Source: Candidatus Woesearchaeota archaeon (GTDB lineage: Archaea > Nanobdellota > Nanobdellia > SCGC-AAA011-G17 > GW2011-AR17). From it: a stretch of DNA of 34,035 nt. Within the stretch, counting starts at the first letter, position 1. The number at the start of each line of letters is the position of its first letter. The position numbers and the translations under genes are program-made. The notes under the pieces were generated by a model. It made no database searches. It was not told the DNA's origin and saw only the letters and a list, made by a program, of their open reading frames with translations. The stretch is taken from positions 1 to 34,035 of the forward strand of contig JAGVZZ010000018.1 of NCBI GenBank assembly GCA_018302205.1, written 5' to 3'. Below are positions 23,265-31,370 of the stretch, in pieces.

Positions 23265-23668
23265 TTAATCATATCCGCAGTAATCCCTGAGATTGATGCT
23301 GGAACACTTAATACAACCGTTCTTTGAATAGCAACCAATGTTTCCCCAGCCCATGGTGCCCTATCAATCATTGTTAAAAAAACAGCACAGGTTAAAAATA
23401 TAATCCCATAAGACAATAATACTCTCTTGAAATATATTCTTTCAAAGGTTTTAATTGAATGAATCCTATACCCAGTATGAAAAACCATAACAGCAATTAA
23501 AGAAGTAGAAAGTAAAATCAATAAACCATAGTTAACCCAAGTTAATGATCCTCCTAAGACCCATATTTCTTCAGTAAAAGCCGCCGGTACCCCTAGCATC
23601 AATGCACCGAATATTAATTGAAATACATCCTCTTTTGAAATATGCTGGATTTGTTTAATTCTCTTCAC
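23261..23668 (-). CDS. Four-span membrane protein, DUF2391-like
   Basis: The 135-residue protein has about four hydrophobic segments: LIFGALMLGVPAAFTEEIW, NYGLLILLSTSLIAVMVFHT, VLLSYGIIFLTCAVFLTMI and TVVLSVPASISGITADMI. The segment GVPAAFTEEIWVLGGSL resembles the DUF2391 / TIGR02587 group of small integral membrane proteins, whose role is unknown. It lies alone between a convergent regulator gene and the acyl-CoA synthetase alpha gene. Confidence 0.65.
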   Translation of the reverse strand: MKRIKQIQHISKEDVFQLIFGALMLGVPAAFTEEIWVLGGSLTWVNYGLLILLSTSLIAVMVFHTGYRIHSIKTFERIYFKRVLLSYGIIFLTCAVFLTMIDRAPWAGETLVAIQRTVVLSVPASISGITADMIN

Positions 23669-23716
23669 AGTTCATTCACATATGTTTTTTATTTATATAA
23701 GTTCCCGAAAAAAGGA

Positions 23717-25027
23717 TCATAAAACATTCTTCAATGCTCTTGCAAGTTGTTCTGTGTATGCGTATACAGGAATTCCAGCTTTCTCTAACTTTTTAGAAAT
23801 CAATTGTTTACTATGGCTTCCAGTAGAAACTACAAGCACAGGTTTATGAATATGTTTTGCAACATCAATTATTTTCTCATCAATTCCAGGTGTTTGTAAT
23901 AATAATATCAAAACAATAATATCAACATTTTTATCTTTCTCACAAGCTTCTAATGCAATTTTATATCTTTTTGCATCAGCATCTCCCAGCAGATCAATAG
24001 GATTACCAACGGATACAGCCCTTGGAAATTTCTCTTTGAGATATTTCTTCGTTTCTAAACTAATCTCAGCAAGCTCTAATTTATTTTCTTCCAATGCATC
24101 ACTCATTAAAACTCCATAACCACCACCATTTGTAATGATTTGAATTTTTTTATAATCTTTACATTGAAGTTTTTCAAACATTTTTGCTGTATCAAACATT
24201 TCTTCTAATGAATCTACCAAAACAACTCCTGCTTGCTTAAACGCACCTTTGTAAACTTCATACTCTCCTGCCAATGATCCTGTGTGTGACATTATCGCCC
24301 TCGCACCTTTAGAAAATTTCCCACCTTTAACCGCAATAATGGGTTTATTAATTTTAGAAGCAACCTTCAAAAAATTCTTTCCATCTTTTATTCCTTCGAT
24401 ATACATGCATATAACTTTTGTATTTTTGTCTTTACTTAAATATTCTAAAAAATCTGTTTCATTCAAATTCAATCCATTTCCATAACTAATAAATTTTGAA
24501 AATCCATATCCTCCATCAGATAATATATCTAACATTGCAACACCTAATGCTCCAGATTGTGAAATGAATGAAATACTTCCCTTTTCAGGTCTTTTCAATT
24601 TTTCTTCGGGTAAGAATAAACAATCTAATCCACTATGTGCATCAAATACTCCTAAACAATTTGGGCCTATACATTTTATTTTATAATTTTCAAGAACTTT
24701 AAATAATTCATACTCTAATCTTTCATTTCCACTTTCTTTAAATCCTGATGAAATTATAATAACTTCTTTGATCCCTTTCTCTCCACATTCTTTAACAACC
24801 GGCACAACGAACTCTGCGGGTACAGCAATCACAGCCATATCCACTTTTTCTTTAATGTCTGCAACAGAATAATAACACTTTACTCCCAGAATTTCTTTTT
24901 CGTGCATATTAACTGGGATAGTTTTGAATTTCTCTTTGAGATTCTTAAATATAACATTCCCTATTTTCCCTTTCTCTTTAGATACCCCAACTACCGTAAT
25001 TGTCTTTGGTTCAAAAAAATTCTTCAT
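23717..25027 (-). CDS. ADP-forming acyl-CoA (acetate-CoA) synthetase, alpha subunit
   Basis: The 436-residue protein matches the alpha subunit of archaeal ADP-forming acetate-CoA ligase, which conserves energy by making ATP from acyl-CoA, ADP and phosphate. It has an N-terminal CoA-binding Rossmann domain (ITVVGVSKEKGKIGNVIFKN; GPNCLGVFD at 121-129), the ligase domain with SFISQSGALG (153-162) and the phosphohistidine loop SHTGSLAG (His248), and a third domain with TNGGGYGVLMSDALEE and NPIDLLGDAD. All key residues are present. An AAGGTGAT ribosome-binding site precedes ATG 25027. The beta subunit gene lies divergently at 25091 and is damaged, which raises the question of its partner. Confidence 0.92.
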   Translation of the reverse strand: MKNFFEPKTITVVGVSKEKGKIGNVIFKNLKEKFKTIPVNMHEKEILGVKCYYSVADIKEKVDMAVIAVPAEFVVPVVKECGEKGIKEVIIISSGFKESGNERLEYELFKVLENYKIKCIGPNCLGVFDAHSGLDCLFLPEEKLKRPEKGSISFISQSGALGVAMLDILSDGGYGFSKFISYGNGLNLNETDFLEYLSKDKNTKVICMYIEGIKDGKNFLKVASKINKPIIAVKGGKFSKGARAIMSHTGSLAGEYEVYKGAFKQAGVVLVDSLEEMFDTAKMFEKLQCKDYKKIQIITNGGGYGVLMSDALEENKLELAEISLETKKYLKEKFPRAVSVGNPIDLLGDADAKRYKIALEACEKDKNVDIIVLILLLQTPGIDEKIIDVAKHIHKPVLVVSTGSHSKQLISKKLEKAGIPVYAYTEQLARALKNVL

Positions 25028-25059
25028 TTATCACCTTTCCTAACAAATACTTGAAAAAA

Positions 25060-25070
25060 CTTTATAAACT
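25060..25070. promoter_or_regulatory. TATA element shared by the divergent synthetase genes
   Basis: CTTTATAAACT lies about 26 bases before ATG 25091 (leaderless geometry) and, read leftward as AGTTTATAAAG, about 38 bases before ATG 25027, which has a ribosome-binding site. Confidence 0.55.
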
Positions 25071-25090
25071 TTTTCAATATCATATTCAGA

Positions 25091-25670
25091 ATGAAAAGAG
25101 GGATTTATACAGAAGCTCAAGCTGAGGATTTTTTGAAAGCTTACATCCCTGTTGCAAGGCATTACCTTACAAAGAACTACGAAGAAGCTTCTATTGCCGC
25201 AAAAAAGTTAGGCTTCCCTTTAGTACTCAAAATCATTTCTCCGGATGCAATCCACAAATCCGAAATTAAAGGTGTTCGTTTGATCAAGAATCGCCATGAT
25301 TTCGCTTCAGAGTACCATCAATTAATGAAAATTTCTACTCAAAAAAAATTAAAACTTGACGGCATTCTAGTTCAGGAATATATCGAAGGTGAGTACGTTA
25401 TTATCGGTTTAAAGAAAGATCCTACTTTTGGTCATGTTTTAGCCTTTGGTATAGGCGGGATTTATACCGAACTTTTGAAAGATGTTTCCTTTAGAATCTG
25501 TCCAATTACTGAAAAAGATGCTGATGCAATGTTGAATGAATTAAAATTAATAAAATAAAGTCTCAAAAATCCCTTCTAAATTCCCAGATATTCAAGAGAT
25601 GGACATTAATCCTTTCGTAATTAATGATAAAACTGGTAAGGTTGTTGATGCTAGGATGCTTATCGATTAA
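25091..25670 (+). pseudogene. ADP-forming acyl-CoA synthetase beta subunit (ATP-grasp), internally deleted
   Basis: The frame from ATG 25091 gives 155 residues with the ATP-grasp signature of the beta subunit: FPLVLKIISPDAIHKSEIKGV (His55), VQEYIEGEYVIIGLKKDPTFG, FGIGGIYTELLKDVSFR. It ends in LNELKLIK at TAA 25556-25558. The missing end of the family then appears in another frame: KVSKIPSKFPDIQEMDINP, and VVDARMLID up to TAA 25668-25670. Compared with intact beta subunits (about 230 residues), about 20 residues containing the GYRG-type loop are missing, with a change of frame. A deletion of roughly 60 bases explains this. The protein is probably inactive unless the pieces associate or the assembly is wrong. 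Confidence 0.75.
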
Positions 25671-25700
25671 TTTTTAAATTCTAAACCTCTATCAAATTCG

Positions 25701-26654
25701 ATGGCAACACCAAAATATGCATATTATTTAGTCCAAACATATGTTGAAACGAAAGTTGGTGATAACATTGTTCAAATTTATTTTAGAATTGTAAATTTCA
25801 TTGAAGAGAGTGGCCCAATCATTGAAAAGGTTTATATAAGTCTTAGAAAACTCGAATCTACTTTATTTAAATTTATTAACAAACGGGATGTCGGAGAAGG
25901 TATCCGTGAAGATCTTGAGGCTTCCCGTGAAGATTTAAAGAATTATAATGAAATTTATGATACTGTAGGTCAAAGGTTATTTAGTATTACCTCTACAATG
26001 GATGTTGAAACATTTCTAGCAGAGAATCGAGTACAAGATATTTCCAAAGAACAAGTTGCTTTTTTTATTTCTGAAGTAAGATTGTATTGGGCTGCTACTT
26101 ATGGGAATCATATTGAAAAAATTGTTAAATTACACCACATTCTTCAAGAATTAAAAGAAAAGTTAGAAGAAGAAATAAATTTTTTGGAAAGATTGCCTCA
26201 AGAAAGTTATCTTGAAGCTCTTGAAATGAGTCAAAGATTAAGAAATTTATTTTATGAAGAACGGAATATTTTTTTGCGATTGGTCGATACAAGTAAGATT
26301 ACTCGTGGTGAAGTAAAAGATTTCGAATCTCAATTAAGGGCCCAAATTACAAAAGTTAGATTTCAGATTGCAGTATACAAAGATATTTCAAAGCGTGTGG
26401 GTTCTAGAATCTATAGTGATATTTATGTTGATCTGGCTACCGCAAGATCAGATTTAGAGAGAGCAATCTTAACTTTAGGTTATTTCCTCGGCGCAGCAAA
26501 TATTTTAATAAAAATTCCAGGCACAATGATCATTGAACAAACCGCATTGTTTGGTAAAAAGTTATTTGATCCAAATTTATCAGAGACTGGTCAAAATTTA
26601 ATTGACCAAGCAGCAGGTTTAATCGTTGGAAAAGTTACCGCACTCCCTTCATAA
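25701..26654 (+). CDS. Unknown helical 317-residue protein
   Basis: The protein is almost wholly helical, with coiled-coil-like stretches (HHILQELKEKLEEEINFLERL, EASREDLKNYNEIYDTVGQRL). The C-terminal 70 residues are more hydrophobic (ILTLGYFLGAANILIKIPGTMIIEQTALFG) and could contact a membrane. This ending recalls the LETM1-like 'PGxxI' segment, but the resemblance is short and I do not assign it. It starts 30 bases after the broken beta-subunit gene. Confidence 0.6.
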   Translation: MATPKYAYYLVQTYVETKVGDNIVQIYFRIVNFIEESGPIIEKVYISLRKLESTLFKFINKRDVGEGIREDLEASREDLKNYNEIYDTVGQRLFSITSTMDVETFLAENRVQDISKEQVAFFISEVRLYWAATYGNHIEKIVKLHHILQELKEKLEEEINFLERLPQESYLEALEMSQRLRNLFYEERNIFLRLVDTSKITRGEVKDFESQLRAQITKVRFQIAVYKDISKRVGSRIYSDIYVDLATARSDLERAILTLGYFLGAANILIKIPGTMIIEQTALFGKKLFDPNLSETGQNLIDQAAGLIVGKVTALPS

Positions 26655-26694
26655 TCAGAAAAGTATATATATTAAGTTTCTCTAGGATAGAATA

Positions 26695-27888
26695 ATGATT
26701 CATATATTAAAAAAGAGGCATCATTTTTCAAAAGTTTCAAAATTAAGTTTAATAGTTTTATTAGTTGCAATTTCATTATCTTTGATTGATACTATTTGGG
26801 CAATTTATTTATACCAGTTTGTAAAGAATGGTTCTTTAGTTGGTTTTACTTCAGCATTATTTACTATTGCTTCATTATTTGGTTTCATTTTCTTAATCCC
26901 ATTCATAGAGAAGCATGATAAAGCTAGATTATATGAAGTCACTTTATTTCTTACTGGGATTTGTTATATTCTCTTCGCAATAAATCCCAATTTTTGGATA
27001 ATTTTATTATTGGGTTTGATAATCACTTTGATTACTGTCATCAGAATAGATAGTTTTGGTATTATTGTTCACGATGCTTCTAAAAAACAAGAGCTTGCAA
27101 AGAACGAAGGCTTAGTTTATACACTTTCTAATTTCGGTTGGCTAATTGGTCCATTGATTGCTGGCCCATTATCTGAAAGATTCAATGTTTCAATTATATT
27201 CATCATTTCAGCATTCTTTGTTTTTGCAGCTTTACTCAGTTACAAGGTAATGCATATTGGCCTCAAAAAAAGAGTTGTTAAAAAACCTAATGGTCATTTT
27301 TTCAAGAATGTTAAATCCTTTTTCAAGAACAAAGATTTACTCAAAACTTACATCATCAGTGGTAATGGTAGTGTTTGGTGGGCATTCACATTCATTTATA
27401 TCCCTCTTTACATGCTTGAGAGAGGTTTTAGTATTAGTCACATAGGTTATTTTCTATTTCTAATGGTTTTACCTTTAATCCTCTTCGAATATGTATTCAC
27501 AGAATATGCTGATAAACTAAAATACAGCAAAATGTTCATTGTTGGAAATATTATTCCCGCAGTAGTATTAATCTCCTGCTTTTTTATCGATAACATCTAT
27601 GCCCAATTAGGTTTATTAGTTCTGGGTAGTGTTGGTATTGCAATGACTGAATCCTCTTCTGAGGCATACTTCTTTTTAATCAGCCCAAAAAGACATATTG
27701 AAAGATATTATAGCGTTTACAATACTGCTTTGGATGTATTCTCATTTATTGGAAAAGTTGTCGTTGCTTCAATTATTTTAGTTTTTGCATTCAAATTTAC
27801 ATTTATCTTCTTAGCATTGATTTTCTTATTATTCGCTCTTGTCTCTTCCATCATGAAACCAGTTTCAGGTAGCCTTAAAAATAAATAA
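26695..27888 (+). CDS. Major facilitator superfamily transporter
   Basis: The 397-residue protein has about twelve hydrophobic segments in two halves separated by a basic loop near 190-215 (KKRVVKKPNGHFFKNVKSFFKNK). The loop between helices 2 and 3 (PFIEKHDKARLYEVT) and helix 5 (NFGWLIGPLIAGPLSERF, near 150-167) fit the MFS fold. The direction and substrate cannot be inferred. A TATA-like AAGTATATATATTAAG about 26 bases before ATG 26695 indicates its own promoter. truD follows after 14 bases, so the two may be co-transcribed. Confidence 0.85.
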   Translation: MIHILKKRHHFSKVSKLSLIVLLVAISLSLIDTIWAIYLYQFVKNGSLVGFTSALFTIASLFGFIFLIPFIEKHDKARLYEVTLFLTGICYILFAINPNFWIILLLGLIITLITVIRIDSFGIIVHDASKKQELAKNEGLVYTLSNFGWLIGPLIAGPLSERFNVSIIFIISAFFVFAALLSYKVMHIGLKKRVVKKPNGHFFKNVKSFFKNKDLLKTYIISGNGSVWWAFTFIYIPLYMLERGFSISHIGYFLFLMVLPLILFEYVFTEYADKLKYSKMFIVGNIIPAVVLISCFFIDNIYAQLGLLVLGSVGIAMTESSSEAYFFLISPKRHIERYYSVYNTALDVFSFIGKVVVASIILVFAFKFTFIFLALIFLLFALVSSIMKPVSGSLKNK

Positions 27889-27902
27889 CTATTCTTTTAT
27901 TT

Positions 27903-28937
27903 ATGCAAATTAAAGAAACCCCAGAGGATTTTATTGTTGAAGAGAGAATCAGACTAAATACTAAATCTAAAGGTGATTATACCTATTTTTTATTAGAAAA
28001 AAGAAATTGGACTACATTGAAAGCAATAGAATTCATTTCTAATTACTTGAAAGTTCCTGTAAAACGCTTTTCATTTGCTGGCCAAAAAGATCGTCGTGGT
28101 ATAACTAAGCAACATGTATCTGCATTCCACATTTCAGAAAGCATGCTAAATAAAATTGAATTAAAAGATATTAAAATAAAATTTTTAGGTTATGGTGATA
28201 GACCTCTTTCATTAGGTTCATTAATCGGAAATAAATTCCAAATTAAATATCCCACAAAAAAGAAAATAGATTTCATAGTAAATTATTATGATGAACAAAG
28301 GTTTGGTGGCTATCGTCCTAATTTACATTTAATTGGAAAGAATGTTCTATTAAAAAAATATGAAGAAGCCGTAAAATTATTCTTATTATACCCTTTCGAA
28401 AATGAAACTAAAGATTACAAGGATGCAAGAAAGCGTCAAGAAAAGAATTGGGGTAAATGGCACGTTGATCGTTATCCAAAATATCTTTTAAATGAAAGAA
28501 AAATTATTGGTTACTTATCAAAGCATCCTGATGATTATCAAGGTGCATTACATTCTCTTCCAAAGCAATTATTTGACATGATGACTCAATCTTTTCAAAG
28601 CTATATTTGGAATGAATCCTTATCAAGATACCTAAAATCAAAATTCAAAAATCACAGAGAAGCTCCTTATTCAGTAGGCAAGTTAGTATTTGTTGATGAA
28701 TACCTAAATTTAAAATGGCCAATTGTTGGTAACGATTCTAAATTAACTGGTGATGTAAAAAAGTTCGTCGAAGAAGTTTTAAACGAACAAGGAGTTTGGT
28801 ATAATAATTTCCAAAAAAGCTTAGAGAGAGATGCTATGACAAAAGTAAAAGACTATAAAATTAATGGCGATTGGATTTCGTTCTTTCTTCCAAAGAGTTC
28901 TTATGCAACAATGTTAATAAAAAATTTAGAGAATTAA
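27903..28937 (+). CDS. truD: tRNA pseudouridine(13) synthase TruD
   Basis: The 344-residue protein converts U13 of certain tRNAs to pseudouridine. It shows the TruD N-terminal segment IKETPEDFIVEE (3-14), the catalytic motif FAGQKDRRG with Asp63, the NxFxI-type segment GNKFQIKYP, and NYYDEQRFGGYRPN, the conserved FGxQRFG-like loop. The middle TRUD insertion domain is present (about 150-260). The start ATG 27903 gives MQIKETPEDF, as in homologues. It is probably in the transcript of the MFS gene and is followed tail to tail by the guaB remnant. Confidence 0.93.
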   Translation: MQIKETPEDFIVEERIRLNTKSKGDYTYFLLEKRNWTTLKAIEFISNYLKVPVKRFSFAGQKDRRGITKQHVSAFHISESMLNKIELKDIKIKFLGYGDRPLSLGSLIGNKFQIKYPTKKKIDFIVNYYDEQRFGGYRPNLHLIGKNVLLKKYEEAVKLFLLYPFENETKDYKDARKRQEKNWGKWHVDRYPKYLLNERKIIGYLSKHPDDYQGALHSLPKQLFDMMTQSFQSYIWNESLSRYLKSKFKNHREAPYSVGKLVFVDEYLNLKWPIVGNDSKLTGDVKKFVEEVLNEQGVWYNNFQKSLERDAMTKVKDYKINGDWISFFLPKSSYATMLIKNLEN

Positions 28938-28938
28938 T

Positions 28939-29457
28939 TTATTCGTTTAATTTAGTTCCACGTGTCATACTTTCTTCCCAGCCATTTGCAGTAACAACTT
29001 CTTTTGTCATAACTTCTTTTATTGGTCGATTCCAATCATCTTCAAACAGATAATCTTTATATGTAAAAATCCCAGTCATTTAATCTTTGTTCATTACAAT
29101 CAAGCTAGTTACATTCATAGCTTTCATAATCTTTACAGTTTGAAAAATATTAATATCATCTTGTGCGATTAAAGGATTATCAAAGATGTAACTTGTACTC
29201 CTTTTTATTTTTTTAATTTATTCAACTTGTTCTTCAACACTACAAAATTGATGAATAACTCCAAGTCCGCCATTTCTAGCCATTGCAATAACCATTTTAC
29301 TTTCAGTAACAGTAGCCATGTTAGAACTAACTAAAGGTATATTCAAAGTAATATTCTTAGTAAAACCTGTAGTAACATCTGCTTCTCCACGAGAATATAG
29401 ATGTGTATTTTTAGGCACTAAAAGTACATCATTATAAGTCAGCCCAACCTAATTTTT
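28939..29457 (-). pseudogene. guaB: Decayed IMP dehydrogenase (guaB) remnant
   Basis: Read on the minus strand, the region retains the start of IMP dehydrogenase and its first CBS domain. From about 29448 it reads GLTYNDVLLVPKNTHLYSRG, PLVSSNMATVTESKMVIAMA and GGLGVIHQFCSVEEQVE, then TAA (29218-29220). The same frame goes on IKKIKRSTSYIFDNPLIAQD, LIVMNKD, TAA (about 29081-29083), then MTGIFTYKDYLFEDDWNRPI and VMTKEVVTAN, and ends at 28939. Upstream of GLTY, the KIRLG sequence is one base out of frame and no ATG remains. The catalytic barrel with the active-site Cys is lost (about 170 codons of about 480 remain). It is clearly dead, and it adjoins the purine genes purB and purA. Confidence 0.85.
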
Positions 29458-29556
29458 ACTTAACTTCAAGTTTAGCACTTTAAAAAGATTCTTGTTATAA
29501 AATATCTAAAAATAACTTTAATTATTTTTTGGAAATATATTTAATTTTTACGATTT

Positions 29557-29567
29557 CTTTTTAAATT
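29557..29567 (+). promoter_or_regulatory. Probable purB promoter (TATA element)
   Basis: CTTTTTAAATT lies 23-33 bases before ATG 29591, which predicts a transcript start just before the purB ATG and so a leaderless or nearly leaderless purB-purA message. Confidence 0.5.
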
Positions 29568-29590
29568 CTACTAGTTAATTGTTTTAAAAT

Positions 29591-31369
29591 ATGACTCAAT
29601 CAGAAGAACTTACTCTACATTCTTTAAAATCAATTTCTTCTATTGATGGTAGACATAGAATTATTACTGAACCATTAAGCGAATGGCTTTCTGAATATGC
29701 TTTACATAAATATAGATTCTATTTAGAAGTTGAATACCTAATAGCCCTTTCTGAATGGAAAGAATTTAAGGCTGCAAGAGAAATGACTTTAGAAGAGAAA
29801 GAATTTTTAAGAAATTTAGTTACTAATTTCACATTAGAAGATGCAAATATTGTTCAAAATTTAGATAGATTTGGATATAAAGACCAAAAGCCTACAAATC
29901 ATGACGTTAAAGCTGTTGAATATTTCTTTAGATTAAAATTAAAAGGTACTTCTTTGGAAGATCTATCTGAAATCATTCATTTTGGTTTGACTTCTGAAGA
30001 TGCAAATAATATTGCTTACAACTGTATGATTAGAGGGGCTTTGAAATATTATTATTTCCCTGCATTAATTTCTTTGTTGGATCAATTAAAAGCTTTAGCT
30101 GAAATTGAAAAAAATACTCCTATGCTAAGTAGAACTCATGGACAGCCGGCTACTCCTACAACTTTTGGAAAAGAGATGGCCAATTATTTAGATAGAATTA
30201 GAAAAGTTTTTGAGTCTCTTTATGAATATAAATTGCCTGCAAAATTAAATGGCGCTGTAGGTTGCCATAATGCTCAATATTTTGCCGAACCTAATTTAGA
30301 TTGGATTACTTTTACAGAAGATTTTTTAAAACAATTAGGTTTTATGCCTAATTTATTAACAACACAAATTGAGCCTCATGATGGTTTTACAGAAATATTC
30401 TCTAAAATGATTAGTATTAATAATATTCTTAGAGATATGAGCATTGATTATTGGTTATATATTATGCAAAATTATATTGTTCAAAAAAAAGTTAGTAATG
30501 AAATTGGTTCTTCAACAATGCCTCACAAAATAAATCCTTGGAGAATGGAAGTTGCTGAGGGTAGTACAATAGAAGCTAACTCTCGATTTACAGGATTTAT
30601 TTGGAAACTTCAAACTTCAAGATTACAAAGAGATTTATCTGATCATGAAGCACAGAGATCAATTGGGACTGCAATTGCGCATTCTTACATAGCTATTTTA
30701 CATGTATTAGAGGAATTAGGGAGATTAGAAATAAATAGAGAGTGCATGAAAAAAGATCTTGAGGATAATGGTGTTATTTTAACTGAAGCCATTCAAACTA
30801 TACTCCGAAAAGATGGATATCCAAATTCATATGAACTTATGAAAGATCTTTCAAGAGGTCAGTATCTTACTGTTCAGGAAGTTTACAAAATGGTCAACGA
30901 TTTAACAATAAAAGAAGAAACTAAAAATTATATTAAAACTTTGAAACCAGAAACATATCTTGGTTTGGCAGTAAAACTGACTGAGGTTGCTATAGGAAAT
31001 TGGATTTCATTTAAGGATAATTATAATGCTCCTTATCCACAAATAAAAAAAATAATCATTGATTGTGAAGGTCTTGAAATATCCGAAAAAGAATCTTTAA
31101 TTCTAAATAAAATCAAAGAAGGAAAAATCGAACTTCTGGGACTTAATACAAATAAAAGTTTATTCTCAGCAATGATTTCTTCAGAAAAACTAAATGATTT
31201 TTCAACAAAAAGTAATTTGTTTATAGGAAAGTCTAATGCTAATTATTTGTTAGCTAAACAAAAAGGTTTACTCTGCGTGCCATTCAATAGTTCTCAGGAA
31301 AAAGCTGAATTTAAAATCACAACTTTTGAAGAACTGCCATCATTAATCAAAACAATACAGGAGTCTTAA
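29591..31369 (+). CDS. purB: Adenylosuccinate lyase with a degenerate HAD-like C-terminal tail
   Basis: Residues 1 to about 468 are a complete adenylosuccinate lyase, which splits adenylosuccinate to AMP and fumarate (and SAICAR to AICAR). Visible are SSIDGRH, TNHDVKAVEYF (102-112), SRTHGQPATP with His183, and the signature GSSTMPHKINP (306-316), ending LKPETYLGLAVKLTEVAI. The remaining 124 residues are not part of the usual enzyme. They resemble a shortened HAD domain: IIIDCEGLEIS (motif I with DxE), GLNTNKSLFSAM (motif II-like) and FIGKSNANYLLAKQKGLLCV (motif IV without its Asp pair), then ITTFEELPSLIK. The cap and lysine region are missing, so the tail is probably non-catalytic. purA follows after one base. 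Confidence 0.92.
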   Translation: MTQSEELTLHSLKSISSIDGRHRIITEPLSEWLSEYALHKYRFYLEVEYLIALSEWKEFKAAREMTLEEKEFLRNLVTNFTLEDANIVQNLDRFGYKDQKPTNHDVKAVEYFFRLKLKGTSLEDLSEIIHFGLTSEDANNIAYNCMIRGALKYYYFPALISLLDQLKALAEIEKNTPMLSRTHGQPATPTTFGKEMANYLDRIRKVFESLYEYKLPAKLNGAVGCHNAQYFAEPNLDWITFTEDFLKQLGFMPNLLTTQIEPHDGFTEIFSKMISINNILRDMSIDYWLYIMQNYIVQKKVSNEIGSSTMPHKINPWRMEVAEGSTIEANSRFTGFIWKLQTSRLQRDLSDHEAQRSIGTAIAHSYIAILHVLEELGRLEINRECMKKDLEDNGVILTEAIQTILRKDGYPNSYELMKDLSRGQYLTVQEVYKMVNDLTIKEETKNYIKTLKPETYLGLAVKLTEVAIGNWISFKDNYNAPYPQIKKIIIDCEGLEISEKESLILNKIKEGKIELLGLNTNKSLFSAMISSEKLNDFSTKSNLFIGKSNANYLLAKQKGLLCVPFNSSQEKAEFKITTFEELPSLIKTIQES

Positions 31370-31370
31370 T

